Shown here one piece after another: positions 10,286 through 23,967 of a stretch of DNA of 64,000 bases (within the stretch, counting starts at the first letter, position 1; the number at the start of each line of letters is the position of its first letter). Source of the DNA: Chamaecrista fasciculata (Eukaryota > Streptophyta > Magnoliopsida > Fabales > Fabaceae); assembly GCA_003254925.1 (NCBI GenBank), contig QANZ01034347.1:1-64000 (forward strand), in the 5' to 3' direction. A model generated the notes under the pieces. The model saw nothing but the letters and a program-made list of their open reading frames with translations. It searched no databases and was not told the origin of the DNA. The position numbers and the translations under genes were made by a program.

Positions 10286-11937
10286 TCATGTCATTTGGTT
10301 AACAAAAGCTTCGACAAAACCCCAACCATCATCAACATCAGGTCCCACCCAATAACCAGATATTACAATACTAGTGCAATAATCTTCAATCAAATTATGA
10401 GCAGAGAAAGTTTCACATAGAATTCTTGGTCGTGCCAATAAGTGATCTTGACAGCTTTGATTCATAGATAACATTCCTTTATTTGAACTGCAGGAGCCGA
10501 GAACAACATTTTGAGCTGCAAATTACAAATACTTGTTGTTAGATTAAAAAAGACACACAACAGAATTAGGATAATGCTGGACTAAATGTCCAGCCAAATA
10601 AGCCAAGGCCAGAGCAATTTCACCACAGGATAATTTGGAAAAAGAGAATCTGGTTTAAGCAGCTAAACATTATATTAATGTATATCAGCAGATTGAGGCC
10701 AAAGACGCCACAATTCCCTCGTTCTTTAATAGAATAAAAAGGGGAAGTACAAGATTGATCATTTGAGCCCTTTTGTGTGACAAAATTTTGCTCTTCACCT
10801 TTTACAGCTATAAACAATTATTTTGACACCTGAATGGTAAGAGCCAAAATTAAAGTTTGGATGATCTATAGTCCAGACAATCCAGTAAATAGATGTGGTA
10901 ACCTGACAAAATAATCACATCCAATGTAAATTTAAATCTAGGATATTAATTAATTCTAGTTGATTAAAATTTCAGATTCTCACTAGGACAAAACTTCCAA
11001 CATCCTGGCTATTAGCTCTTACTGATGGAGTAAGCAACCATGAACACCACAGTAAAAATTATATTAACCAAAGAAAAAAAAAATTGATTGGTCCTATTTC
11101 AGCATGTAGATAATCAAGAGAGCTAGAAGAAAAACCTGCGGTAATAGTGGCCAAGCTTGAAAGTCTACCCAGGGGAAACTCATATTGACGCCTTCCCTGG
11201 AAGTAAATCGAATATAAGCTTGAAATACAAATATACAAAGACAGTTTTTGCAACAAACAAGCATCACGCACGCCAAGCAAGGGGTTGCTATTAAGGGCAC
11301 CAGAAATTTAGCAATTTTCCAATCTCCTCCAACATCATATTGGTATAAGCAATCTTAATTGAATAATGGGTTCTTAAAGCAATCTCAACCTCGTAATATT
11401 ATTAACCCATAAAATGACTGAAATAATATCTTTTATGATCAGTCATCATCGTGTTTTAATGACTGTGTAACCAGAGAGACAGAGAGAAAGGAAGATCCCA
11501 GACAATGAGATTTTCACGCCTAAAAATGAGAAACAGCTTTTCTGCATTTTTATGGGTTCCATGGAGTCCTAGCATTTAACATTAACGGAAACAAGCTTTG
11601 TTTTGGATTTTCAAGAACACTATGAAGTTCATAGTCAAGTACTATCATTCACTGATGCTCTTGTGCTTTCTGCTTCAAAAAAAGGCTATACCCTTATTGA
11701 CTTGTGCAAGAGGAACTTATCTACAGTACGAATATTGACTTCGAGACAATGTATACGAAAATTTACAATGAAGTTTCAAACCTCCATAATATGAGTAACC
11801 GAATTTGAGGAATCGAAAGGAAATAAAACAACAAATTTAGGGTTTAAAGCAGCGATATGTAAAAAATTAAGTACCTTCGAAAGAGTTAGGGATGCAGGCG
11901 GATGAGCGACGAAGCTTATGGATACTATGCACGCCAT
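10286..11937 (-). CDS. Small three-exon gene, 117-residue protein of unknown function, possibly plastid targeted
   Basis: Exons on the minus strand are 11937-11875, 11196-11136 and 10515-10286 (63 + 61 + 230 nt, 117 codons plus TGA). Both introns have GT-AG ends and the frame holds across both junctions. The ATG at 11937 is preceded by an in-frame TGA, so no upstream start is available. The N-terminal 50 residues are rich in Ser, Ala, Thr and basic residues with few acidic ones (begins MACIVSISF), as in chloroplast transit peptides. The C-terminus is acidic and aromatic (GYWVGPDVDDGWGFVEAF). I do not recognise a named family. It lies 1.26 kb downstream of, and on the same strand as, the ALY gene. 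A transcript or orthologues would be needed for certainty. Confidence 0.6.
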
Positions 11938-12044
11938 TTCGAAGGTTCCGCAGCCTCCGCTTTTGCCGCTTCAAAAGCGGGAACTGAACCGATAGTATTT
12001 GCGCGAGGTAAAATACAATGTATTTCGGGAATGAAAAAAAAAAA

Positions 12045-12497
12045 GGCTAAAAAAACTTTTGGTCCTATAACTTTGACAAAGGTCTCAATTTGGTCACATA
12101 ATTTTTTTGTTGTAATTTTGGTCTTATAACTTTGGCAAAGGTCTCAATTTGGTCCCATAACTTTTTTTGTTGTAATTTTGGTCTCATAACTTCTGAAAAC
12201 ATCTCACCATTGGTCCTAAGCTGATTTTCATCCATCCAATAACTTCACCTATATTTGTCACGTTATCATCCAACTCAGTATGTCAGATCATCTTTAATAA
12301 CAGGTAATGAATGAAAATCAGCTTGAGACCAAGGTGAAACGTTTTCAAAATTTATGGGACCAAAATTGTAATAAAAAAAGTTACCAGACCAAATTGAGAC
12401 CTTTGTCAAACTTATGAGACCAAAATTATAACAAAAAAAGTTATGGGACCAAATTAAAACCTTTGCCAAAGTTATGGGAAAAAAGTGTACTTTAGCC
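12045..12497. mobile_element. MULE-type MITE with GGTC(C/T) arms (453 bp)
   Basis: The ends are GGCTAAA and TTTAGCC. Arms of at least 100 bp carry ACTTTTGGTCC, TATAACTTTG and GGTCTCAATTTGGTC on the left and their reverse complements on the right. The ends and arms resemble those of the MITE at 43750-44195 and the Pack-MULE at 51320-53567. The flanks (A9 at 12036-12044, AAGAAAGAA at 12498-12506) could be a degraded 9-bp target duplication with 7 of 9 matches. The element lies upstream of the small gene ending at 11937. Confidence 0.65.
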
Positions 12498-13199
12498 AAG
12501 AAAGAATAAACTACTCTTCTGACTGAATATGTTTTCCTCATTTCTCTGTTGAAATTCCTCAAATTACTAGGGTTCACTACGAATTGAAATCCCTCAAGCA
12601 GGACAATTATGGATAGGTTATGGTACTATAATTTTATTTTTCAAATTTGAACTAATTAACCATTATTTTTCATCTGGCTTATTTGTTTTATGAGATTTAT
12701 GTCCAAGTTGAAATTTCAATGTATTTGTCTATCAAATTTTAAAACTCAAAGCACTATTAAGAACTCGGAGAGTTTGTAAACTCAAGGAATCTTAACCTAA
12801 AAAATATTAGTGGACTCCATATTATATATCTATATTAGTATTATTTAAAAAAATTTAAAATATAGATCAAACTCTAAAAATATTAATATTTAATATAAAG
12901 TTGCCTGTTATCCATCTCAAAAATCAAACTACAAGAAAAACAGAATCCCAAGCCAGACACACAAAAGCTCTACTTATACCCTGATGAAAATTTATTAAAG
13001 AAATTTATTAGGAGACTTGGGTAGTGAATTAACATCACAAATTTCCTAAGCATTTTCACCCTGTTGATCTAAATAGATAAAATAGATTACTAGGGCGAGG
13101 AACTTGTGTTAGTATGTATAGTCTATACCAATATTCCAGAACCATATATACAGCTTCTTTGAAATTACTAATAATAATAACAAGAATAAGGATTAGGTG
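12498..13199. other. AT-rich spacer containing the ALY 3' UTR
   Basis: No gene was recognised between the MITE and the ALY stop codon at 13200. The part adjoining 13200 should be the ALY 3' untranslated region and polyadenylation area. Neither boundary is visible with confidence. Confidence 0.4.
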
Positions 13200-16100
13200 T
13201 CAAGTTGGGATAAGAGCTAAAATCTGTGTCTTGATTCTTCCCATGCACATTTGAATTTCTCTGTAAATGGGAAGGTTTTGAGGACAACATGGATGCAGAG
13301 TAGTAACCGCAGAGTCTAATATCTGAGCCACATCAGCTGGTGGGTATTGTCGTTCAGTACAATTCTGCAAGTAGGATATTTAAGTCTGGTTAGCAAGATG
13401 ACGCCCAGTGTTAACAACAATTTGAATCCTCTATAGTGCACTATAGGTGAAATATAGAGAGGAAGGAACAAGTAGAGAAAGAAAGTGTCCCATTGACACT
13501 TTCTCTTTCTACCCTATTCTTATCTCTCTCAGCACTACCCCTAAAGTACTATGGAGGATCCAAATTGGTGTTAACAAATGCATGATGTGTTCTCAAGATA
13601 GGAGAAGGGGAGAAAAATACATAACACCTAATGTTGAAAAGGAAGATGAAAACACAATAAGGTCTCAAAGTATGACGAAGAAAATATATAACACCTGTAT
13701 CATGATTAATGTAGCAACACAGGAAGTGATGAGCTCAGATGGAATTTGAGTATCAACTTTGTTAGAATCATTATACGAATTTGGCCCTAATGCATCACTA
13801 GGTAAAGCCTCTGATGCGCCGGTACTGCTATTCGCTTGCTCATGGGATCTGATCACAGGTAACGTAGAGTTGGAAGCCAACTGCTCAAAATCAATGGAAT
13901 CCAATACCTGCCCGATCTTCGCATAAGCATCTTCACCTTCCTTTGTCAAAGACAATGCCTAAATTAAAGCACAGAAAGGTTTTGTCAATGCTTCAGAAGC
14001 TCATCACTTGAGGCAGTATTTGAATGATAATTCATAATGGCTGCTAATGCATTGGGGGTGGGGCAGGTAACCGATAGGCCTTCTATACCTTAACTGCCGC
14101 AATCGCCATGGCATGTGCTCTTAGCCTGGATCCTTTGATGATTTCAATGACAGTTGAACCTAACTCTGGTGCTAGAGAACTATACGGAAGGTCCTCGTGA
14201 ACATTGAAGCTTGCTTGAGTCTTCATCCATGGTGGCAGAGAGTTTCCAATGTAAGTATTGCGTTGCCTCAACTGAAGCAAAGCAGAAGAAACCTGAAAAT
14301 GAAAATAACAATCAAATGTTACTTTCAGGCAAAAGAAAATTTTATAGTAGAACAATAATCTATGGAAGCCACATGCCTGTCCACTGGCTTCCTTTAGCTG
14401 TACAAGTACCGTGGCATAATGCTTCCTGAAGGACTCTGAATCTCTTAAGCAATCTATGTCATCTTGGTTTTCCAATATGTCAGTATTTGCATTTCTAAGC
14501 TCTGATAGCAATGCTTCCTGTAAGAACCCCTCTCCCCACCAGAAAAAGTCAAAATCAATAACCAAGCTAAATTCAATATAAAATGATGATCATGAACCCA
14601 ACAAAGCGCTAGAAAAGCACCTAAAATGACTAGAGTACTTCAGAACTAGAAAATACAGCAGTTTCTAAATGAACTGCATCAAACAAAAACGTTGTGTGCA
14701 TATAAACCTTTTTATTTAGAGCACGAGTCAGCTCATGAAGGGCCTGTATATCAGCTTCCCTGGCTTGATGTTGAGTCACTGCGGAAAGTTGAGGATATGC
14801 TGCTTGTTGTGCACAGTTGTTATCAATGGTAGTAGTCATTGACTGGGAAATGGTACGATCTAGATCATGCTGTAAGATTTTAGGAAAAAAAAAACTATGT
14901 AAGTTTTGGGGGCCATAAGGGGTCTATGTCTTCAAGTTATAACAACAACATTTCATCTGACAGTGGATGTCCAGACATTAACTTTTGAGTAAAGGAATAA
15001 TTGACAGCACAAACTGAGGGTTAAAAAGGTCATCCAATTATAGTAGTGTGAAATGGTAGGACTATATAGAGGTTAGTCAAACATGGTTAAGAATATCAAT
15101 ACCAATGATTTGAAACAGTACCTTGGAGCTGTCGTAGAAACTGTTCAAGCTATTTGTATTATGCACGAAAAAAAAGAAAAGAATAATATGAATATTCATT
15201 TGGAAATCAATCCCTGGATCCTAAAACAAAAGGCCTCCATGAGTGCCAATATAATAGTTTCCACTGATCAACACACGAGCTTGTTTTAATCTTTTGAATT
15301 GTAAACACATGACAAACTTGGTGAATTAGAAGGATGAGATATGACATAGATGGAATATGAAAATGGAAAGTTTAACTACTAATAACATTTTTATGTGGGG
15401 TGGGGGAGAGGAAACAAAGGAACAGCACATGACGTGACAAGGATACAGAATTTAAGGACTAACAATAATACATTGATTTTTGTTATTCATAACCAATCTA
15501 ACCTTTCCCAGCTTTACTGAAGCACTAGAAGGGTTGGGTGCTTTTTCCAAGGGTCCACTTGAAGCACATGTATTTGAATTTCCATTCATATGCAGCTCTT
15601 TACTCATACCAGAGACTTTTCCAGCACCAATCTGCCTCCCCAGAGATTCTGGCATATTATCTGATGGATTCATAGGCATGCAATCAATATCCTGAACCAA
15701 AAAAATTCAACTGTTAAAATAAAAAGAAAAGTGAAAGTGAACAGAATCAGAACCAGAGAGCGTCAAAAACAATGAAGTGAGAGGATCAAACTATAGCAGT
15801 GACAATACAAATTGATTAAGGCTTTGGCCTAGGGCTTTGAACTACTTCCAGCAGAAGGGCTATGATATTTAGAAAATCAGTATAACCATGAATTTAGAAT
15901 ATTACCATCACAAATTCAACCCCCAATTCTGGACGATCAAATTGAATTCTGCATTTGTCATGGTCAACAGTAAGCACACTCCCATCATGAACCTCTCTTG
16001 CTTTTGGGTGAAGAGCTATTACTCGTTGCCCAACAAATAAAGGTCTAGCTAAATCTGTAGGAAGTCCATCTCTAACACCAGTCCGCAGTTCAGTGTAATG

Positions 16101-19100
16101 TTTCCTCACAGACTCTCGATAATGTTCAAGTTTTTGTCTTTCTTCATGAAGAAAGTGATCAGAAAACCTGCGAGGTTTGCCAAGGGAACTGCAGAAACAA
16201 GCAAAAGCAGTATTAAACATATCCTTTCCTATGCATATATTAATGTTCAGAATGTCTAGCACAACTGAATTCAATACCTTTTTATGACACTCCACTCAAC
16301 ACGAGTTAACCTAGGAATATTCCCTAGTCCAACATGATTTAAGTACTCCATGAACTCCCTTTTGGCAAACCAGGGATAATCAATTGCACTATAAAACCAT
16401 TCAAAAGTACACCATCTACGAACCATATAAGATGACATGCAACCAGAAAGCTTTTCCTGAATGTTGAACAAGGTAACATAAAAAAAATTAATGTACCTTT
16501 ATTCTCCAGAAATATGAATAAGTGAATGTGAAGATAAAACTTTACCTTTAGAAAGAATGCCCTGTCTTGGTAGGGGGCAGAGCATTTATTAGGTTGATCA
16601 TTCATTGTTTTTTCAGGAGACCTCTCCTTCAGCGAGAATTTTCTCTGTGGATTCATTTTGCGTCTACTTTGTTTCACTGGTAAACTTTCCTCACGAGTAA
16701 GTAAAACTTCTTTTGTTGATAAGGATAAATCCTTCTGATCACTGCACAAGGAACTTGCTGAAGATCTTATTGACTTCAACTGTTTTGAAACTTGACCATG
16801 GTGTCTTCCTTTAAGCTCTGGTTTGTTCTCTTCATCATCTACAGACTACAGAACATGCAGAAAATCTTGAATGAATCCAGTAGAGATATATGTTAATCAT
16901 CTCTTAAAGATGACAAAACGTTACTCCATTGTAGTTCCTTAATATGTCCAAAGAGATCTTGCACATGCCTAGTTTAAAACTACGTGACTTCCGTGCTTGT
17001 ATATATATATGTAACTAACTATCAAATGTTATATCTGCCTGCCAATCAATATCCATAAGTGGTAAATGGCATGCCATAACTGACAATGACTAGCTAGCCA
17101 AATAAAACCAAAATTAAAATAATTACAATTTACAAATAAAGCTGTTTAATCAGGTAGAATACATAATTCTCGGATATATTTTTTTAATCATTAAGATAAT
17201 ACTGTAACAACAATAGAACTTGCACTAGCTACCACAGAATTACAGAAATATACTTGGGGTAGTAAATATCTAAAATTTGCATACCTCTCTATGCAATGGA
17301 TCATTTGGTTGAGAAGAATCAATTTTTGCATTTAATACCTGCAATCAAAGGAAACACTCTACATCACCAATTTGACTAGTTGCAAATTTAACTGATTGAA
17401 TATGTTCTACTGGATAAGGATAATAACTAAATAGCTGCCAAAAAGGATACAATTACATCTTTCCTGTATCACTTGACATTTCTAACTAGTATTATAAATT
17501 ATAATCTTTATAAGCAGAGCATTCGGACAATTTTAGGTTTAATACTAATAGTGCTTTTGTAAATAAGTAGAGTATCTAAAGCCCTTATCATCAAATGTGA
17601 TCTGTGTTCTGACAATATTTCTGTTGGTTAATAATTGCTTTGATGAAACCATATGGCTGGCAAATAATCTGTTTTGGCAACCAGAGAAAACACAGAGTTT
17701 GCCCTCAAGATACAGTTAGAAAATAAGTAGCTAACATGACCGTCAATACCAAAGATTATACATCATTATCACTTTTCTCCTCAAATTTTAAAAGATAACC
17801 AAATCTCTCTAGTCACTTCATTATTACCTAGTGAATATCATGCATTTGATAGAACATTAAAGGAAAAAACTGTCCTTACCTTCGAACCAATGGGCTTCCT
17901 CTTTCTTTTCCACATTCTATCAGAAGAGGGAAGCTGTTCTTTCAATTCGAAGAGATTATTAGTATCATTAGCCAATTCTCTTCCTAGTATAGATTTTCTA
18001 GAGGTTGAAACCTCATCTCCAGGAGCTGCATGCACAAGCTTTCGATTTGGACCTGAAGATTTAGTTTTATCTCTGTTTTGGCATGCCAGTGAAGCTTCAG
18101 GTAATGCAGACTTGTGATCTTCGTCGACAGCAATTCTTTCTTCCTTTAATGGGATGGATGATTCTAGATGAAGGAGAAGGAAAGGAATGAATTTTAACAT
18201 AAGCATAGAGTAGAAGATTTTAAAAATATCAATGAACTAGCAATAACAAAGAAACTTAAAGTGCAACAGCAATAACATAAGATTTTAGTTTTCCCAGGTA
18301 TTTAAATTGAATAAGATTACACAGGTAATGATGATAACTGCCCAAAACTCTGAAAATAATCTGAACCAAAACTAAAAAAGACTGAAAATGCAGTAAATAA
18401 TATCAAAGTGAAAAGATGCACATCAATGCAATAAAAACATACAAATTTTGCTGAATGTGAAAGGGCAAAAAATTGGGAAATCTTATTTCTCTATAACTCT
18501 CCCACCCTTACAATATAGAAACAACAAAATTTATCAAAGACTAAATATCTTACCAGATTCAATTGTAGATGCAGGCATCATCAGAGACAGATCAGCCAAA
18601 GTTTGCAAAGCATCAAAGGCAGAACTTTCATCTAAAATGAATAAATATTGTCACTAAAGATAAAGAAGGAGGAAAAAGAAAAATCATAGGCTACAAAATT
18701 CTAGTCATCTTAAGGGCCAAGGAACCAAACAGACAATAGTTGGCAAAAACTATTTGCAGAGAACTGTGTAGTAACAGTATTACCTCCAAAGTAAAGCTTC
18801 TTACTTCTTTTCTTCTGAACTTTCGGAGAGGATTGCTCAGGTTTAGAACGAGTAACCTCTTTATCAACTTTTTCCCTCAAAGAACTACCATTAACTCCCT
18901 CTTCAGTGCCACTACATGCTTCTCCACCACCATCAAACAGAAGATTTCCAACATTTTCCACTCTTTCTCTCTTCCTGTAAATTTTCTTCTCCTTCTGATG
19001 AATTTTAACTGTGCCAGCACCTTCCCTGTCCATCATGGAACTAGTATCTCTAGTATATTCTCCATTTTCCGCTCCTCTGCTTTCTACAGTACCTTCCAAG

Positions 19101-22100
19101 GCACGAGATGTCTCAAACTGTTGATGCTAGTTGGAAAAATAGATAATCATTAATTCAAACTAATAAAACAGCAAAGCATCAAGCATAAGCAACTCAATCA
19201 AAAAGCTTCACAAGGTAATGGCAGAAAATATATGAGCAGTATAATACCATTCTTCCCCAGCTCTGAAGAGGAGAGGACTTCTCTGCTCTTCTGTATGGGG
19301 TTTGTGAAACTTGGGGGGACCCCCTGCGTTGCGCAGCCTCAGTTAATGCCAATGCTGCAACATGTGCAACTTCATCATCATTACCATTGTCCTCTGACTT
19401 TGGACTTCTTTTATTAGGTGAAACATATTTTTCCCTATCATCTTTCTTATAATAGGAAACTGGATAGCGAGGTGTCCTTTTTCCAACTGCACGAGGCTGG
19501 CTACCTGATTAATTGACAATAATTAACAACCCAATATACTACAGAATATGTTACATATTAGGAAAAATATATTATTATTACCAACTATTAAAGCAACAAC
19601 AATCCACTTTTTAATACAATGTTATTCAAACCTTATAATTTGTGTTTAATCAAGTTAAAGGGAGGTACTCAAGTTGTGCCTTCCACACAAATTAGCACAA
19701 AATAGAATAGAGGAGAGTTCAAAAAAGTCTGGTATTCTTGCTGGTCTTATTTACTTCTGATCACTGAAGATTTTCACAACCAGTAGAAGTAATACCTACC
19801 AAAGACAAAAGATAAAAGAATATAACTTTTGAATATCACTACACTCAACAACTAATCCATATAATCTTAATTATCTGCAAACCGATTTCTCTTCGGAACC
19901 TGAAAGCTGGGTCATAACCATCTCAAAGTGATAATTCCATTTAAAAAATCTTAACAGCAACAGAGATATGTATAAATATTTGGTAGTTGGGACATTTAAT
20001 AACTTCTCTCTTTTGGCCGAAAAAAAAACTTATTTCTCTTCCATAAAATCCATTTACATATAGTTATTCAGTATCATTTCATCAGTACCTGAATAAGATA
20101 AGAACACCATAGGAAAGTTTTCCGCAAGGAATTTTTGTGGGAGTTACAGGAAGAGGGGATGCAAGATTCAGTAAGCCTTTTTTCGTTAAAGAATTGAACT
20201 CTAATAACTTGCATTTTCTAAATGATTATCACTTTCCAGATATAGGGATTTAAAACAGATATAGCTTATTTTCGTCTGAAGAAGAAACAGATATAACTTC
20301 TGCCTGTGCCAAAAAAGAAAAAAGTGGCAACTGGTGGAATAGGAAATACCGACAAGAATTATTTCATGAGCAAAAACAGAAAGAAAAGAAAGATGCTTTT
20401 AAAATGTTATTCACCATCAGAGCGTCTTCTCTTCAGCAAAGAGAGGCAACCATCATTAGAAGAAATTGACAGAGACTGGACAGAATCTTTTGGTGCAGTA
20501 GGCTGTACTTTTCCACGCTTTCGTTTCATGGGCTTTCGAGATTCAGATGCATCGTTGCTCTCCCTTTCACTATCGCTCCCTTCCTGTTCATATACAGTCC
20601 ATAAAATTAAAATACAGAGTTCGTATCCAAAGTCAGTGAAACATATGACCCCAAAATATTTGTAAAGTCAAACCAAATTCAGAAATATTACACTGCCAAA
20701 CATCAATCTGTCTCGACAAACCTAAAAGATATCCAAATTCAAATGTAGTATGAAGTACATTACTTTTAATGTCAGCATATTTTCTGTGGTAAATACTATA
20801 GATGAGGCCATGCTACTGTGGCCAATAATCATTACAGATTTTCAATTTACTTTTTACTTTTTAGCGTAATACTTTTATCTTGTTTCACGAAGCTGACTAT
20901 TTACTTTACTGAAAAATCTATTTTACCATCAACATTTGTTCAGCTTTCTCAAAAGAAACTCTCCAAAGAGGCCAAAATTAACAATTTCAAAGTGAAAAAC
21001 AAATGGAAATAGCTTCAATGCACCAACCACAGGTATATTGGACAATCAGCATTAAATTTCAGCTCAAAACTAGAAGTTGACCTTACCAGCACATTATAGT
21101 GATCTGTCATCATTGCTATGAGGCCAACGACAGAAGCTGTCCCTTCAGGCAAAGATAGGTATGCCTGCAAAGTTTTACATATCAAATGAAAATAAATTAT
21201 GTAATTTCAAACTTCAAGCAAAAACACCTATACAACATAACATGGATTGAAAGAGAGGTGGGAAAAGGACGGAAGAACAAAAATCTGAATTGAGAAATAT
21301 ACAAACAAATTCCTAATGAAAAAGAAAACTCAAAACCAGGATTCTATAAAAGATCATGTACAATACAACAGTTTAGCCAAATCAGTTTAAAAATAAAAAA
21401 TAAAATAAGGAAAACCCTAATTTCCTGGTCAAGGGAAGATTACAAATAATAAGATTCATATGTCTAGTGGCAAAGTGATCTACTTTCCATACCCGATTCA
21501 TACTGTAAAGTGCTTCTACCATTTCAGTGGATCTATTACGTACAACGGAAGCTACCTGAGAATCCAAATAAATCAGTAAATAGAGAATATAACAAAAACA
21601 GTAATATTAGTGATGACATTTTCAGCATGAAGAAGAAATAACAAATATACTAGTCCATCAATTGCCAAATGAACAAGCAGGAAGGCAACAGAACATAACA
21701 GCAGAGAGTTACACCTTCTTCCAATCTTTTCCGTGTTTCCTGTATGCTTCATAGAATCGCTCCAGTTCCTCCTTGCTCCACTGTGATCCCAATTTATCAG
21801 ATAACTTTTTCTTCTGTGCAAGAACATGAATGACAGGATTTACAAAGTCAAGCCTCAACCAAAAAAAATGACAAAAAATAGTGAACAGACCATAATAACG
21901 TAATGGGTGGATACCAATCAAAGTTATATGCACACAACATGAACTTCTATCAAATGGTATGCATATATTATAAAACAGCAACTATTGTTTAAGCAAAACC
22001 CAAAAACTACAGATTCATCAATTAATAACTGTTCTTGCAAAATAAGATATCAACCAGGACACAGATGTATTTGCAGATGCTGTATGACTTCTATGTACAA

Positions 22101-22227
22101 AACAGACTAAACAAAAACATACCCGAGGCTTATTTTTATTTAAGTTAACTCCATCTTTCCCAGGAGAGACCTCATTTAAATTTGAAATCCGCTTATTCAC
22201 ACTTTTAGAATTCCTTGTAGGAGCCAT
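13200..22227 (-). CDS. ALY: ALWAYS EARLY (LIN-9/Mip130 family) chromatin-associated protein
   Basis: Nineteen coding exons (minus): 22227-22123, 21813-21715, 21555-21493, 21164-21087, 20583-20415, 19504-19248, 19126-18784, 18631-18554, 18163-17880, 17338-17285, 16845-16546, 16456-16278, 16188-15906, 15691-15503, 14869-14708, 14517-14377, 14292-14089, 13958-13695, 13364-13200. They give 1138 residues, close to Arabidopsis ALY3. Residues 36-68 hold the start of a SANT/Myb domain ([20 protein letters not shown]), continuing through the next exons. Residues of about 640-740 form the DIRP domain ([33 protein letters not shown]), the hallmark of LIN-9 proteins in MuvB/DREAM-type complexes. A Tudor-like stretch follows ([14 protein letters not shown]). 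The C-terminus ([18 protein letters not shown]) matches plant ALYs. All phases agree. The intron after 14377 uses a GC donor. Confidence 0.93.
14293..14376 (-). other. GC-AG intron in ALY (84 bp)
   Basis: Exon 16 ends ...GGACAG and the intron begins GCATGT (donor dinucleotide at 14376-14375). It ends with a normal AG before 14292. Using the nearby GT instead would shift the frame, whereas the GC donor joins ...ASGQ to [12 protein letters not shown] as in other ALY proteins. GC-AG introns make up roughly one percent of plant introns. Confidence 0.75.
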
Positions 22228-22242
22228 TAATCCTTCTCCTAT

Positions 22243-22874
22243 CTGAACCCAGAAAATAATAGTCAGTACAAAACAACAATATCACAGTCAACCTCAGCTT
22301 TTGAACTGATCAATAATGCATAAGAGAAACAGAACACATTAGCATATCTACTGACAGACATTTACTAATAATTAGCGTAATATCAGTGCAAGATTCTCAG
22401 TCTTCTTTCTTCCTGTAACCCCGTCCACAAGCACCACCATCCCCGCATACAAGAAAAACATGCCAATCAATCGTCAATCTCTTTATCTTCGAAGCGAAAG
22501 TGCCCAAAGTCATATCTCATTTTGCAATTGACTGCGAGCTCCTTATAAATCAAATAATCCGGAATACGGAACCCCTTCACCTTTCCCAGCAAACAGAAAG
22601 TAGAAAAGGAAAAACGCAGATCCCAATGCAATAAAATGCAAACTAAGGCATCGTTCAGGATTTGTCAAGTAACACCATTTGGTACCAGAGACTTTAAAAA
22701 GAAAAATTTCCCACAAAAACAACATTGTAAGCTAAACCCATCAAGAGGCATCAAAAGGCCATTTCTTTCTTGATAGTAAAGAAAAATATTTCAAAGGTCA
22801 AATAAATGAAGTTTCTTGAAATTCAAACCCTAAATTGCAGATCGGATAGTAAAATTGAAACTTTGATTCTTACC
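22243..22874 (-). other. Probable 5' UTR intron of ALY
   Basis: A good minus-strand donor (CCAAG|GTAAGAAT, intron starting at 22873-22874) and an acceptor (GGGTTCAG ending at 22243) leave a short leader segment, 22242-22228, directly before the ALY start codon. The non-coding first exon would lie above 22874. Introns in 5' leaders are common in plant housekeeping genes. Confidence 0.55.
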
Positions 22875-23848
22875 TTGGAAGGGTTTATCCGATTCTCCCT
22901 GAAACGTTAGACTAAAAGAGAGTAGAAGGTAAAGGTGGCTGGGTTTAGAGAAAGAAAGAGTTCTCACATAAAACGCGGTAGGAGAAAAAGAAAGAGGCGT
23001 TGCCGCGAAACTTGAATATAAGATGGCTTAGCCAATGAAATTTTGGTGTTTGATGATTTTTATCAGTGCATATGAAGGATGAAGAAGGTCACGAAGGAAG
23101 AACACGGTGTGAATTAGAGTATTGTTTACCATACACGTATACAATATTCTCATTTTGACAGCTTCGATTGTGCACCTCACCGAAATCCGAACGTCTTACC
23201 GCATGTGATTATATTTGAAATTTTAGAACAGCATCCGAACAACTTTTTACCAACATTCTCTTTTTTATTTCAGGCCAAAAAAGAAAAACTTTTAAACATT
23301 ATATTATTTACATCAGAAATGAGAAAAAATTATATATAGAAAAATAGTTTCAATTTTATTTTTATATTTGATTTTATTTCATTTACTAAAAATTTTAATT
23401 AGGCAGACAAAAACCTTTTCGAATAATTTGTAATTTGAACGGATTGTTTTTTAATTTAAAACAAAATAATATAACTAAAATGAGTGGTATATTTTTGAAA
23501 CTTTATTTAATTTTATTTATTAATAAACCAACTAGATAAAAAAGTACTCGTCCAGACCAATATATAATTCTAGACTCATCATATTTGAATTTATAACAAA
23601 AAATATAACTATACTCAATAATTGGGGCTAAAGTGAACAATTGTAGAAATATATAGAACCAATTTAAATTTTTTTAAAAAAATAAAAGACCAAAAGAAAA
23701 TTTGAAATAAAGATATAGAATAATAGAATTAATCTAGACACTGGATCAATCAATTTTTAATAAATTTTATGACATGGAAAGTTATCTTTTCTTTTCTTAC
23801 ATTGTGTAAATTTGATCTTTTATCTTTTGATCTGACCGCAAATCAGGC

Positions 23849-23849
<1 letters not shown>

Positions 23850-23909
<60 letters not shown>
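23850..23909 (+). repeat. (ATT)n microsatellite next to an assembly gap
   Basis: About 20 perfect ATT trinucleotide units run directly into the N run at 23910-23967. The true repeat length is therefore unknown. Confidence 0.95.
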
Positions 23910-23967
23910 NNNNNNNNNNNNNNNNNNNNNNNNNNNNNNNNNNNNNNNNNNNNNNNNNNNNNNNNNN
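23910..23967. other. Assembly gap (58 N)
   Basis: A run of 58 ambiguous bases between an ATT microsatellite and a T homopolymer. The gap most likely reflects unresolved simple repeat, so its true size may differ. Confidence 0.95.
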
